Shown here: positions 1 through 13,400 of the stretch, piece after piece | How the letters are laid out: the number at the start of each line of letters is the position of its first letter | Position numbering within the stretch: position 1 is the first letter of the stretch | Source: Kordia sp. | Lineage (GTDB): Bacteria; Bacteroidota; Bacteroidia; Flavobacteriales; Flavobacteriaceae | Reading direction: 5' to 3' | Assembly: GCF_022447245.1 (NCBI RefSeq) | Contig: NZ_JAKVBC010000005.1 | Span: 115,107 to 179,106, forward strand | Length of the DNA: 64,000 bases | The notes under the pieces: generated by a model | Seen by the model: the letters and a program-made list of their open reading frames with translations, nothing else | What the model was told of the DNA's origin: nothing | Database searches by the model: none | Translations under genes and position numbers: made by a program

Positions 1-3000
1 AAAAGAAGGTTTGGTTGCTATTCAAGAAGGGAAAAGTAAGTTTACAGATACCAAAATCTATCAACTAGCAATGGAATGTAAAGTTCCTGTGATCGCTGCG
101 ATGCAAGGACATGCTATTGGTGGCGGTTGGTCGTTTGGCATGTTTGCGGACTTTATTTTGTTCAGTAAAGAGCGTAAATATTTAAGTCCGTACATGAACT
201 ACGGATTTACACCAGGAGCAGGAGCTACCTATATTTTCCCAGAAACACTAGGATATGATATCGCTCGCGAAACCTTACTCACAGCAAATGAAATCTCAGG
301 AAGTGAACTTCAAGAAAAAGGAATACAACAGGCTGTTTATAGCAAGGACACTATGCTAAAAGAAGCATTTGAACTTGCTAAACAAATAGCGCAACATTCC
401 AGAGCGACGCTTGTTGCTTTCAAAGAACAATTAGTTCATCACAAAATCACTAAAATCGATCAGGTTTATACACGAGAGCTCGCAATGCATGAGCAAAGCT
501 TTGTAGGAGCAACGACTGCATTGCAGCAAATAGAGAAAAACTTTATTCACGATAGTGAAAATACTATTGTTACAAAACAACTTTCTAAAACTACAGCCAA
601 CACCGAAAAACAATCGCATATGAAACGTACCATTGGAATTGACGAAGTTTTACATACGATCAAAAAATTCCTAGCAGAAGAACTGCATATGGAAGCCAAC
701 CTAATCGATGAAGAAATACAATTTGTGGATTTAGGAATGGATTCTATTACAGGTGTCACATGGGTTCGAAAAATTAACAATCAATTCAAAACGAATATAG
801 AAGCTACAAAAGTATACAGTTATCCAACACTAAAATCGTTTAGCAAATACATCAAAGAACAAGTAGATGAAACATGGATTGACGAAGTAGCTGAAGAAGT
901 TCAAGAAAGTAATATGTCTGTGGAATTTGTAGAACAAATTGTTGAAGAAGTCGTAAATGAAACCATTGATGAACGAGAAGTATTGATGGCGATTAAATCG
1001 TTCCTAGCAGAAGAATTACATATGGATGTAAAAGATGTCGATGAACACACACAATTTGTGGATTTAGGAATGGATTCGATCACAGGTGTCACATGGGTTC
1101 GAAAAATCAATAATCAATTCAAAACGGCCATAGAAGCAACGAAAATATATAGTTATCCTACGTTAACAGAACTGAGTACATATATAAAGTCAACCATTGA
1201 AGAACATACGGATACGACAAAAGTTGTGAAGAAGGTGAAACGAAAACTAATCCAAAAACCAACTTATACAAAGAAACATACAGTTCAAAAACAGGAAAAG
1301 AAACTATCAATATTCAATCGAAATGGATTGACTTCTTGGAAAGCACAACAAACACAGCAGAAACAACAGACACAAAAAACAGTTGCTAAAAATATTCGAA
1401 ACAACAACGATCATCGAATTGCAGTCATTGGTATTGCAGGTCAATTTCCAAAAGCGAAAAATGTAGCAGAATTTTGGAATAACCTAGCTGCAGGTACAGA
1501 TTGTATTAGCGAAATTACTTCAGATCGATGGAACCATAAAAAGTATTTCAAAGAAGGTGATCCAACACCTAACAAGACTAACAGTAAATGGATGGGCGCA
1601 TTGGAAGACCATGATAAGTTTGATCCGCTGTTTTTTAACATTTCTCCTGTAGAAGCAGAAAATATGGATCCGCAACAACGCTTATTTTTACAATCTTGTT
1701 GGCATACGATCGAAGATGCAGGATACAATACAAATGCATTATCAGGAACCAAATGCGGTGTATTTGTAGGTTGTGGTGCAAGCGATTATCATCAATTATC
1801 TAGAGAACACAGACTCAGCGCACAAGGATTTACAGGAGGTTCTACCTCAATACTAGCGGCGCGTATTTCGTACTTACTCAACTTACAAGGACCGTGCCTA
1901 TCTATCGATACGGCATGCTCGTCATCGTTAGTGGCGTTGGCAACAGCCTGTGATAATTTAGTTTCAGGTAATTGTAACGTAGCACTTGCAGGCGGAGTAG
2001 GAATCATGGCAACTCCAGCTATGCACATCATGACAGCACAAGCAGGAATGCTTTCGCAAGATGGAAAATGTCATACCTTCGATCAAAATGCGAATGGATT
2101 TGTGCCAGGAGAAGCAGTGGGAGTTGTGATGTTAAAACGTTTAGCAGATGCCGAACGAGATAACGATCGTATTTATGGGGTCATTCAAGGTTGGGGCGTA
2201 AATCAAGACGGAAAAACCAACGGAATTACAGCGCCAAATGCAACATCACAAGCGAGTTTAGAAGCAGAAGTATATGAAAAATTTAATATCGATCCTGCAC
2301 AAATCCAATTGATTGAAGCACATGGTACAGGAACCAAATTGGGCGATCCTATCGAAGTAGATGCCTTAAAACAATCGTTCAAAAAATATACAAACAAAGA
2401 AACCTACTGTGCATTAGGTTCAGTAAAAAGTAATATTGGTCATACGATGTGGGCAGCTGGTGTTTCAGGTTTCCTGAAGGTTATTCTCGCTTTACAACAG
2501 CAACAATTGCCACCAACGATCAATTATAACAAACTCAATGAACATATCAGTCTAAAAAACAGTCCATTCTATGTAAACGATACTTTGCAAGATTGGAAAA
2601 CGGACACAAATGAAATCCGCCAAGCAGCAATTAGTTCCTTCGGATTCAGTGGAACAAATGCGCATATGGTGTTGGCAGAATATGTTCCGCAAAAACATCA
2701 GCAAAACATTGTTGACTATACGCTAAGTGGATTTGCAATTCCACTTGCGGCTAAAAACAAAACGCAACTTTTACAGAAAGTAAATGATTTAATCACTGCC
2801 GTAGAAAGTACTCAGAATGATTGGAAGCTTGAAGAAATTGCCTATACACTACAAGTTGGAAGAGAACCTATGGAGACGCGTGTTGGATTTATCACTAATA
2901 CCAAAGAAGAGCTTTTAGAACAACTAAAAGGCTATGCAAAAGGAGACGATTTTATCAAAGGAATGTATGTAGGCGATATACACGAAAATAAAGATGAGTT

Positions 3001-4285
3001 GCGTCTTTTTGCTCAAGATGAAGACTTAAAAGAAACCATAGTACACAAATGGATTCATGAGAATAAATTGTCCAAACTTTTAGAATTATGGGTAAAAGGA
3101 TTAAACTTTGATTGGAATCTAATGTATGGTGCCAATACGCCAAAACGAATTGGGCTTCCATTATATCCGTTTGCACAAAAACGTTATTGGTTTGAAGCTA
3201 CGCAATCATTTAATGTAGAAAATAATCGTTTGCAACTGACACAAAAACTGCATCCACTTGTACATAAAAACACTTCCGATTTTACGCAGCAACAATTCAC
3301 ATCAACATTCACAGGAGAAGAATTCTTCTTACGTGACCATCAAGTAAAATTAAATGAAGCTGGAAGTCAAAAAGTATTGCCTGGTGTAGCGTATTTAGAA
3401 ATGGCACAAACGGCAGTAGCTATGTCATTATCTGTAGAAAACACAGCACAAATCTTAGAATTACATGATGTTGTTTGGATGTATCCAATTGCTGTTGAAA
3501 CGGAAAAGAAAGTAACCATTGTACTCTTTGAAAATGAAGAAACAGCACAAATTGATTTCGAAATAAGAAGTGTTATCAATACGGATGAACATACCACACA
3601 AGAAATCATTCATTGCAAAGGACAAGCTGGATATATAGCAACTCCTAAACTTTCAAAAATCAATCTCAATGTGCTAGAAGCAACAATGAACAAAGGAATC
3701 TTAGAAAAAGACAAAGTATATCCAATATTTGCCGCTTCTGGGTTGGAGTATGGAGAAGCACACCAAGGAATTGAACAAATACACATAGGAGAAAATGAAG
3801 TATTAGCAACAGTATTGTTGCCAGAAATTCTAGAGGATGACGAAAACACGAGTGCTTTTGAATTGCATCCAAGCATTATGGATAGTGTATTCCAATCAAC
3901 TATCGGATTAATCACTGCCCTAGATACCATCTCAGAAAAACCATCCTTACCATTTTTAGTAGAATCACTTCGAATCTATAAAAGATGTACAGAAAAAATG
4001 GTTGCATGGATTCGAAAATCGTCAACAAGAGTTGCAAGCAGTGATACGCTAAAAGTTGATATCGATATCTGTGATGATAATGGAAACATTTGTATCCAAA
4101 TACAAGGATTCATTGCACGTCAATTACAAGCAGTGGCAGATAATGCCAACTCTATAGTTGTAGAAACTGCTTCAAAAACAGATAAAGAAAACGATCAATC
4201 TTTTGATGAAATCTATCATAAAAACTTAATAAAAAGTTACCTAAACGACGAAGTTTCACTAGATGACATTTTAGAACTCGTTTAG
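1..4285 (+). CDS. trans-AT polyketide synthase A, 5'-partial (ECH-ACP-ACP-KS-DH)
   Basis: The open frame runs in from the window edge (first full codon at base 2), so the start is missing. Visible order: a PksI-like enoyl-CoA hydratase/decarboxylase domain (to about base 560, with the GHAIGGG oxyanion loop); two near-identical ACPs with Ser codons at 743 and 1076, both reading DSITGVTW so that a Trp sits six residues after the Ser; a KS (about 1409-2690, Cys codon 1916 in DTACSSS, His codons 2321 and 2441); and a DH (about 3248-4130, His codon 3338 and Asp codon 3881 both present). The last 28 residues are two short acidic helices that look like a docking element. There is no AT domain, which is the trans-AT hallmark. 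KS-DH here would be completed by the KR-ACP that begins gene B. The ECH-ACP-ACP-KS block closely resembles the one in gene B (10747-13900), so one was probably copied from the other. The family is certain; product chemistry is inferred. Confidence 0.95.
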   Translation, partial: KEGLVAIQEGKSKFTDTKIYQLAMECKVPVIAAMQGHAIGGGWSFGMFADFILFSKERKYLSPYMNYGFTPGAGATYIFPETLGYDIARETLLTANEISGSELQEKGIQQAVYSKDTMLKEAFELAKQIAQHSRATLVAFKEQLVHHKITKIDQVYTRELAMHEQSFVGATTALQQIEKNFIHDSENTIVTKQLSKTTANTEKQSHMKRTIGIDEVLHTIKKFLAEELHMEANLIDEEIQFVDLGMDSITGVTWVRKINNQFKTNIEATKVYSYPTLKSFSKYIKEQVDETWIDEVAEEVQESNMSVEFVEQIVEEVVNETIDEREVLMAIKSFLAEELHMDVKDVDEHTQFVDLGMDSITGVTWVRKINNQFKTAIEATKIYSYPTLTELSTYIKSTIEEHTDTTKVVKKVKRKLIQKPTYTKKHTVQKQEKKLSIFNRNGLTSWKAQQTQQKQQTQKTVAKNIRNNNDHRIAVIGIAGQFPKAKNVAEFWNNLAAGTDCISEITSDRWNHKKYFKEGDPTPNKTNSKWMGALEDHDKFDPLFFNISPVEAENMDPQQRLFLQSCWHTIEDAGYNTNALSGTKCGVFVGCGASDYHQLSREHRLSAQGFTGGSTSILAARISYLLNLQGPCLSIDTACSSSLVALATACDNLVSGNCNVALAGGVGIMATPAMHIMTAQAGMLSQDGKCHTFDQNANGFVPGEAVGVVMLKRLADAERDNDRIYGVIQGWGVNQDGKTNGITAPNATSQASLEAEVYEKFNIDPAQIQLIEAHGTGTKLGDPIEVDALKQSFKKYTNKETYCALGSVKSNIGHTMWAAGVSGFLKVILALQQQQLPPTINYNKLNEHISLKNSPFYVNDTLQDWKTDTNEIRQAAISSFGFSGTNAHMVLAEYVPQKHQQNIVDYTLSGFAIPLAAKNKTQLLQKVNDLITAVESTQNDWKLEEIAYTLQVGREPMETRVGFITNTKEELLEQLKGYAKGDDFIKGMYVGDIHENKDELRLFAQDEDLKETIVHKWIHENKLSKLLELWVKGLNFDWNLMYGANTPKRIGLPLYPFAQKRYWFEATQSFNVENNRLQLTQKLHPLVHKNTSDFTQQQFTSTFTGEEFFLRDHQVKLNEAGSQKVLPGVAYLEMAQTAVAMSLSVENTAQILELHDVVWMYPIAVETEKKVTIVLFENEETAQIDFEIRSVINTDEHTTQEIIHCKGQAGYIATPKLSKINLNVLEATMNKGILEKDKVYPIFAASGLEYGEAHQGIEQIHIGENEVLATVLLPEILEDDENTSAFELHPSIMDSVFQSTIGLITALDTISEKPSLPFLVESLRIYKRCTEKMVAWIRKSSTRVASSDTLKVDIDICDDNGNICIQIQGFIARQLQAVADNANSIVVETASKTDKENDQSFDEIYHKNLIKSYLNDEVSLDDILELV

Positions 4286-4419
4286 CATCATCATGATGAA
4301 ACGAACATTAAAAATTAAAAATAGTTCCACAAAAAGAATGCTTAAAATTTTTAATGCGAGAACATAGCAGTTGTTGTACGCGTTCTCAATGTTACAATTA
4401 ATTTATTATCAGATAATTA

Positions 4420-7400
4420 TTGAAATTTAAAAGTGTGAAAAATCTACTACGAAATATATTTTTAGACTTATCAAATAAAAAGCTAACTGAAGCAGAAGCT
4501 TTGGAAAAGATAAGAGCAATCAAAGCAACACAAAGACCTACGGCAGAAAGTACATTGTATGCGAGTCCAACTTGGAAAATAGTTGAAAATATACGTGATG
4601 ATCAGGCAAAAATTGCAGCACAACATGTCATTTTGATACATGCTACATCCGATTTGCAAAAGCAATTGAGCAAGCAACTTTCGGAAAGTACAATACACAA
4701 TGTAACTGCAAACCTCACTTCTGTTGCAGCGAATTTTACTAATATGGCATTGTCTTGTTTTGAGATTATCAAAAATATTCTTGAAAATAAACTTAAAGGA
4801 ACAACCTATGTGCAAATTGTGTTGGGCACTTCCGTAGAAGAGAAACTGTATGAAGGATTAGCTGCGTTGTTAAAAACGACAACCTTAGAAAATCATAATC
4901 TTGTTGGGCAACTCATTATTTCCGATCAAAAAACTGCTGTAGAAAAACTTGCGAAAGAATTGCAAGCAGAAACAGCACAAGTGACAGATGCAGTTATAAA
5001 ATATGAAGCAGATAAAAGATATGTAAAACGTTTAGAAGAAGTTCAACAACAAGCATCAGAGAATACTATTTACAAAGAAAATGGGGTCTATCTGATAACT
5101 GGTGGATTTGGAGGAATAGGAATTGCGTTTGCCAAAGAAATTCTTCAACAATTAGAAAAAACAGCTGTCATTCTAGCTGGACGTTCAAAATTAACTTCTG
5201 AAAAGAAAAAAATACTAACACAGCTTTCAACAAAAAACAAAACACTACAATACATTCAAATGGATGTAACCAATGCGCAAAATGTAGTTGAAAGCATTGA
5301 AAGTATAGTGAAAAATCACAAAAAGTTGCACGGAATTATTCATGCAGCAGGAATTAATAAAGACAATTTTATACTTAAAAAATCGGTTGCAGAATTCCAA
5401 GAAGTAGTGCAAGCAAAAATAGCAGGAACCTACAATATAGACGAAGCTACAAAGGCAATTGACTTAGATTTTATCACGTATTTTTCATCAATTGCTGCAT
5501 GGTTTGGAAATCCTGGACAAGCAGATTATGCGGTAGGAAATGCTTTTATGGACGAATTTGCCAAGTATCGAAATCAACTAGTAGCATCAGGAAAACGCAA
5601 AGGAAAAACACTTTCCGTAAATTGGCCACTTTGGGAGAATGGAGGTATGGAGATTGATCAAGAAATCAAATCTAGATTGCTAGAAGAAACAGGCTTCATT
5701 CCATTAGACGATCAAACAGGAACTTCCATATTTCAACAAGCAATCAACACTAATTACTCACAAATTTTAAGTGTAAAAGGTGCACTTGATACTATAAAAA
5801 ACACAGTATTCAGTCAAACTGAGAAACTTCAAAAAGAAGAAATACAAATAACAGAAACCATAAGTGAAGAAGAATTATTCAGCAAAACAACAGCATTTGT
5901 GCGCGATGAATTTTCAAAAATCATCAAATTACCAGCGCGTGAAATTGAAACACATGTTGCTTTAGAAAAATATGGAATCGATTCTATCCTAGCTATGAAC
6001 TTAACAGGTCAGCTAGAAAAAACATTTGGACGACTTTCTAAAACCTTGTTATTCGAGTATCAAACCATTGATGAATTGAGTGCATATTTAACTAACAATT
6101 TTGCGGCCAAACTAACGGCAAAGTTTTTACCAAATACTGCAAAACAAACAGTTTCTAATGCTACAAAAAAGACTTCACCAAACAAGTCGAAGCACAGGAA
6201 AACAGTAAGAAAGAAACTAAAAACACAACCAACGCAACAGTTCAATACCGTAGAAATACCAAAAAATACAAATCAAAACGATCCTATAGCCATCGTAGGT
6301 TTAAGTGGGCGTTATCCAGCATCTGAAAACATTCAAGAATTCTGGAACAATTTGCAACAAGGGAAAGACTGTATCATTGAAGTTCCAAAAGATCGTTGGG
6401 ATTGGAAAAAACACTACAGCAACGATAGAACAGAACCGAATCGTCATTACAGCAAATGGGGCGGATTCATTACAGGAGTAGACGAATTTGATCCACGTTT
6501 CTTCAACATATCTCCAAGAGAAGCCAAAAATATTGATCCGCAAGAGCGTTTATTCTTGCAACACTCGTGGATGGCAATGGAAGATGCAGGATATACACGC
6601 GAACGTTTGCAAATAACATCAGAAAATGATTTGTCGGGACAAGTAGGTGTATATGCAGGCGTTATGTATGGAGAATACAATCTCTCAGGAAGTTTGGCAA
6701 GTATTGCAAACAGAGTCTCATACGTACTCAATCTGCATGGACCAAGCATCACTTTAGATACCATGTGTTCCTCATCACTTACATCGGTACATTTAGCCTG
6801 CCAGGATTTAAAATCTGGACGTACAGACATGGCACTTGCTGGTGGCGTAAATGTAAGTATCGATTCCAATAAATATCAAATGCTCAGTACAGGGCAATTT
6901 ATCTCAAGTGATGGACATTGTCAAAGTTTTGGAGAAGGTGGTGACGGTTACATACCAGGCGAAGGTGTTGGTGTAGTTGTATTGAAACGATTGTCGGATG
7001 CAGAAAAAGATGGCGATCATATCTACGGAATCATCAAAGGTAGTGCGTTGAATCACGGAGGAAAAACCAATGGCTATAGTGTGCCAAATCCACGTGCGCA
7101 AGCCAGCGTGATCAGTCGCGCTTTACGAGAAGCAAACATACATCCGCGACATATAAGCTATATAGAAGCGCATGGAACAGGAACCAAATTAGGAGATCCT
7201 ATTGAAATTACGGCACTAAACAAAGCTTTTGGAATTGATAATGAACAACATTTCTGTCAATTAGGATCTGCCAAATCAAACATAGGACATTGTGAATCAG
7301 CCGCAGGAATTGCAGGCATCACAAAAGTACTGTTACAATTACAGCACAAACAAATTGTTCCTTCATTACACTCAGAAAAACTCAATCCACATATCGATTT

Positions 7401-10400
7401 TGAACATACACCATTTGTGGTGAATCAATCTTTAAAAACCTGGGAAAATCCAATAGTGGATGGTCAAATCATTCCGCGAATTGCAGGAGTTTCTTCATTT
7501 GGAGCTGGTGGCGCTAATGCACATATTCTTATCGAAGAATACAATCCAATCAAAGAAAAATTTGCAACGCATACTCTAAATACAGAAGTTGCGATCGTTC
7601 TATCGGCACGAACACAGTCACAACTTCAAGAAAAAATACAAGAGCTTGTTCAATTTTTACAAAACAAAGAAAACAAACTGGATCTATTAGCAATTGCATT
7701 CACGCTTCAAACAGGTAGAGAAGCTATAGACGAACGCTTTGCTATTACAGTCGTTTCTGTTCAAGAATTAGTAGAAAAATTGAGTACATATCTTAACAAT
7801 ACATTAGCAGCTACAGCATATCTTCAAGCAAAAGTAAAAGACCATAAAAATGAAGTTTTAGACTTTAAATCTAATGTCAACTATAAAGAAACACTTTCAA
7901 CTTGGACTAAAAATGGAGACTACACACAGCTCTTAACTTGGTGGACTAAAGGAATTGACGTTCCATGGAATGAAGTATACACAAGCAAACAACCGCAACG
8001 AATTAGCTTGCCTACGTATCCATTTGCCAAAGAAAGCTATAGATTGACACCTGAAGAAAGAGGTCGCGTAGCACAAGAAACGACAAAGGCAACCCTTCAT
8101 CCTTTCGTACATGAAAATACGTCAAACATTTCGGAAACGCGTTTTAGTACAACCTTTGGAGGTGATGAACCGTATGTAAAAGATTTTAGCATTCATAAAG
8201 AAAATCAGAAGTTTTATGGATTGCCGTTTTCAGCAAGTATCGAAATGGCTAGAGAAGCAATTGCACAAGCAATTCCAAATACGACAGAAAATACAATAGT
8301 AGCCATTACAGATGTAAAATTTGGAGCGTTTATCAGACATACTGAGGAAATACCGATACACATTGCAATTCTTCCTGAAAATGACATGGCAATTGCGTAC
8401 GAAATCTACAGTCAACATGAAGAAGAACACATTCACGTACAAGGAAAAGCGACGTACATTGATAAAAAATCAACGATACAATTAGATACAAATGCTTTGC
8501 GTCAGCAAATGACAAAAACGGTCATTGCAGGAGCTTCACTTTTTGTAAATACTACGATTGAGCATGGAGCAATATACCAAAGTATCAAAACACTATATCT
8601 TGGAAACAATCAAGCATTAGCACATTTACAATTGCCATCAGAAGCAGTAAGAGATCTAAAAAATTATACCGTACATCCAAGTATTTTAGAAAGTACAGTA
8701 CAAGCGGTAGCAGGAATCATCGGAGATCAAAATCAACAAGGAACAACGACGATTATTCCAACGGCAATACATACAATAAACATATATGGTTCATGTACAA
8801 GTGAAATGTATGCTTGGATTCGCTACAGTGAAACCGCTACACAATTAGACAATGAAATAACACTAGATATTGATATTTGTGATGCAGACGGAATCGTTTG
8901 TGTAAAATGCATAGGTATTTCTTTTAGCACTTCCGTAGAAAGTACTCAGAGCGAACCCATTGCAAGGACAGCAGCTGCAGTACAAGAAATAACGCCAGTG
9001 GAAATGGAGGAAACGCCACAAGAAATTTTCTTTAGCACTTTAGTGGAATCTTCAAGGTTAGCAACGGAAACGGACATAGAAGGCAGAACGCCTAATTCAT
9101 TAGAAAAACCTTCGACGATCAAGTTGGCAACTCCAGAAGCGATTGTGTTTGATAAGAAACTTGCTGCAGGTTTGAAAAAAGGACGAGTACAACTTACACG
9201 TGATAATTCAGTTCAAACAATACGCACAACAACTCCAAAAATACGCATATTCAATACAGGGAAAGGTATTTACAAACTGCAATTAGAAGCATCTAAACTA
9301 GATAGCATGCTGATTTCACAACTCAAAAGTGCGTTGCAGAAACTCACCAACGAAGAGCACCTAAAAGTGCTTCATATTGTAGGAACACATACTGACTTTT
9401 TACACGGAGACAATGAAAGTTTTAATGAAGCTTTAGATCAAAAACTATTAGAAGCGTTGATTTCGTTTCCATATCCAATCATTGCCAACATGGAAGGAAA
9501 CGCTTCCAATGTTGTATTCTTACTCGGTTGCTTATGTGACTTTATGATTTGCAATGAAACAGCAACATACAGTCTCTCACAAACAAATAATGAACTTACA
9601 CAGCTTTTCAATGAACGTTTTGGAGACGTTTTAGCAGCAGCCATATTAGAACCAAATAAGCGTTTTACAGGAACACAGCTCAAAGAAGTTGGATTCACTA
9701 TGCCAATTGTTGACTCAAAAGAAGTAACAGCCACGGCAGAAAAATTAGGAGAAAATCTAGCAGAAAAGTCACAGTTGTCGTTAGGTTTACTAAAGCAACA
9801 TCTTTCAAGGCATCTTGCAGAAAAGGTTCGATCGTTAACAGCAATTGTAACAGAAGAAACAATAGCTTTTGAAACCATACCAGTTTCAAACACAAAGTAC
9901 ATCAATATAAAATACACAAATGATCAGGTTTGTGAACTTACGATCAAGGAAACCAAATTAAAAGGGATTCAAGTACTTGTTAAAGAAATAGACACATTGA
10001 TCGCAAGTGTGAATACAACAAAAAATCATCTTCCGCTAATTTTAAAAAGTGAACAAGCGAGTTTCATCCCAGAAACAGCAAAAGATACAGATGTTTTAAA
10101 ACTTTCAGAAAGCCTCTTCAATTGTAAATATCCAATCATAGCAGTATTCAACCAGTCACCAAGTGCAAAAGCATGGTTTATAGGTTTGCATACAGACAAA
10201 GTTATTTACAAAGAGTCTTCAAATTATACAGCAAAAGGATTACTAGCAAATAAAGTATTAGCATCACAAGCAAAGTTGATGTTTACCGCGCGTTATGGAG
10301 CATTGGCAAGTAAAGAGATTCTGTTATTAGACAAAACATTCAGCGGAAGCGAATTACAATCATTAATTCCAACACTTAGAACAACAGAAGAAAACGAACT

Positions 10401-13400
10401 TGCAACAACATGGGCGCAAGAAATAAATAGTGTAAAAGCTTGGAAAGCTGCTGTAAACAATATAATTACAGAAAAGCAGTCACAAGTATCAAGTTGGAAA
10501 GTAGCTTCTATTGAAGAAGAAAAAACACCAGAAGAAGGAGCAGTAGCCTTACAATCATCTGTAATCAAAGCTGTAGCGCACAAAAATGGAGTCCTAGAAG
10601 TTCGCTTAGAAGAACGAAGCGCAAAAAACATGTTTACAGACGCCTTTATGGCTGGTGTCAACGAAGTTTTTGAACACATAGAAAACAATGCATACAAAGT
10701 AATCATCCTCACAGGGTATGACAACTATTTCGCTTCAGGAGGTACAAAAGAAGGCTTGGTTGCCATTCAAGAAGGAAAAAGTAAATTCACGGACACCAAG
10801 ATTTTCCAATTAGCGATGGAATGTAAAGTTCCAGTAATTGCTGCCATGCAAGGACATGCCATTGGAGCAGGTTGGGCAATGGGAATGTATGCCGATTTCA
10901 CAATATTCAGTAAAGAACGAAAATACAGAAGTCCGTACATGAACTACGGATTTACGCCAGGAGCAGGAGCTACCTATATTTTCCCAGAAGTTGTAGGATA
11001 CGATTTGGCGCGTGAAACTTTATTTACCGCCAATGAATATAGTGGTTTGGATTTTCAACATAAAGGACTTTTGTTACCTGTGTTATCTAAAGATAAGGTG
11101 GTATCTCATGCTATGGAATTGGCAAAAATGATTGCACAAAATTCCAGAAACACATTGATAGCCTTCAAACGTCAATTAACCCAAAACCGTATTGCGGAAG
11201 CGGAAGCAACCAAAAAGCTAGAAGTAGCAATGCATGAGGAAACATTTGTCGGAGATGCAGTTACATTACAGCAAATTCAAGAAAACTTTACACACAAACA
11301 AACGATTACGACTAGCGATAAAGTAAAAAATATTGAAAATGAAGCGATCATAGTTTCTGAAGAAAATTCCATTTCGGATATTGTCGCAACGATCAAAAAA
11401 TTCTTAGCGAACGAATTGCATTTGCATGAAAATGAAATTGAAGAAGATGCACAATTTGTCGACATTGGTTTAGATTCTATCACAGGAGTTACCTGGATTC
11501 GAAAGATTAATGAGTATTACAAACTTTCGCTAGAAGCAACACAAATCTATACCTATACGACATTACAACAACTAGGTAATTTTATTCAAGAAGAACTTGG
11601 AACAGTAGTGAATGCAACGAAAGAAATAAAATCCATTGCGGTTGCAGCACCTACTATTGAAACAACAGTGTATGAAGAAGAAATTGTTGAAGCAGTAGAT
11701 GAAGTATCTGATATTGTTGTGACGATCAAAAAATTCTTGGCAAGTGAGCTACACTTAGAAGAAAATGAAATTGACGAAACAGCTCAATTTGTAGATATCG
11801 GTTTAGATTCGATCACAGGAGTTACGTGGATCCGAAAAATAAACGATCATTACAAAACAAGTATAGAAGCCACACAAATCTATACCTATCCAAGCCTGAA
11901 TAGTTTAGGTGAATTTATCCAAGAAGAATTACAACGACTAGGATTGGCTAAAAACACAAAAGTTCAAGTCAAAAAAGTAATAACGCAACCAGCAAATACG
12001 GTTCAACAGAAAGTATCAAACGCTGTACATCATATACAATTTGAAGAGCGAAAACTAGTTTCTATTCGCACACAAAATTCAATCAAAAAGCATACGTCAA
12101 AACCAAACAATTACGCATCGCAACCTATTGCCGTTGTTGGAATGGCAGGACAATTCCCTAAAGCGGAAAACATTCTAGAATTCTGGGAAAATATTGCACA
12201 AGGAGAAAATTGCATCACGGAAGTTCCGAAAGAACGTTGGGACATCAATGAATATTACAGAGAAGGGACGCCATCTTCAGGGAAAACCAATAGCAAATGG
12301 TTGGGAAGTTTGCCAGGATATGATCAATTTGATCCCTTATTTTTCACTATTTCGCCAATAGAAGCAGAAAGTATGGATCCGCAACAGCGCTTATTTTTAC
12401 AATCATGTTGGCATAGTATTGAAGATGCAGGATATAATCCGCAAGCACTCTCAGGAACAAAATGTGGAGTTTTTGTAGGTTGTGCAACAGGTGATTATCA
12501 ACTACCATCAAGAGAGCAACAACTGAGCGCACAAGGATTTACAGGAGGAACTTCTTCTATTCTAGCAGCACGAATTTCATACTTCCTAAACTTGCAAGGA
12601 CCCTGTATCGCATTAGACACTGCATGTTCTTCATCATTAGTTGCCATTGCGAATGCCTGTGATAGTTTAGCTTCTGGAGCAAGTGATGCAGCATTAGCAG
12701 GTGGAGTATATGTGATGACTGGACCAGAAATGCACGTCAAAACAGCACAATCTGGAATGCTTTCGATAGATGGAAAATGCCATACCTTCGATCAAGAAGC
12801 AAATGGATTTGTTCCTGGGGAAGCTGTGGGAGTTGTGATGTTAAAACGTTTGGAAGATGCTGAACGCGATCAAGATAATATTTATGGAATCATCAAAGGT
12901 TGGGGCGTAAATCAAGATGGAAGAACCAATGGAATTACTGCGCCAAATGCAGCATCGCAGACAAACTTAGAACAGGAAGTATACGATCGATACGAAATCA
13001 ATCCGGAAGAAATTCAACTGATTGAAGCACACGGAACAGGTACCAAACTTGGTGATCCAATAGAAGTAGCTGCGTTGAAAAAATCGTTTAAAAAATATAC
13101 AGAAAAAGAACAATATTGCGCCTTAGGATCTGTAAAAAGTAATATTGGCCATTGTTTAACGGCAGCAGGTGTCGCAGGATTCATCAAAGTAATGAAGGCA
13201 ATGGAACATAAAAAATTGCCACCAACCATACATTACAATCAACTCAATGAGCACATTTCTTTACAACAAAGTCCTTTTTATGTAAATGATCGTTTGCAAG
13301 ATTGGGAAGTAGGAGTATTTGAAACACGTCATGCAGCTATCAGCGCTTTTGGTTTTAGTGGAACAAATGCGCACTTGGTGATGAGTGAATATATTACTGA

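Noticed and set aside
4357..4387. Inverted repeat GAGAAC/GTTCTC between genes A and B
   Set aside because: Only six paired bases with a 17-base loop and no T-run; it would not be a terminator, and the genes look co-transcribed.
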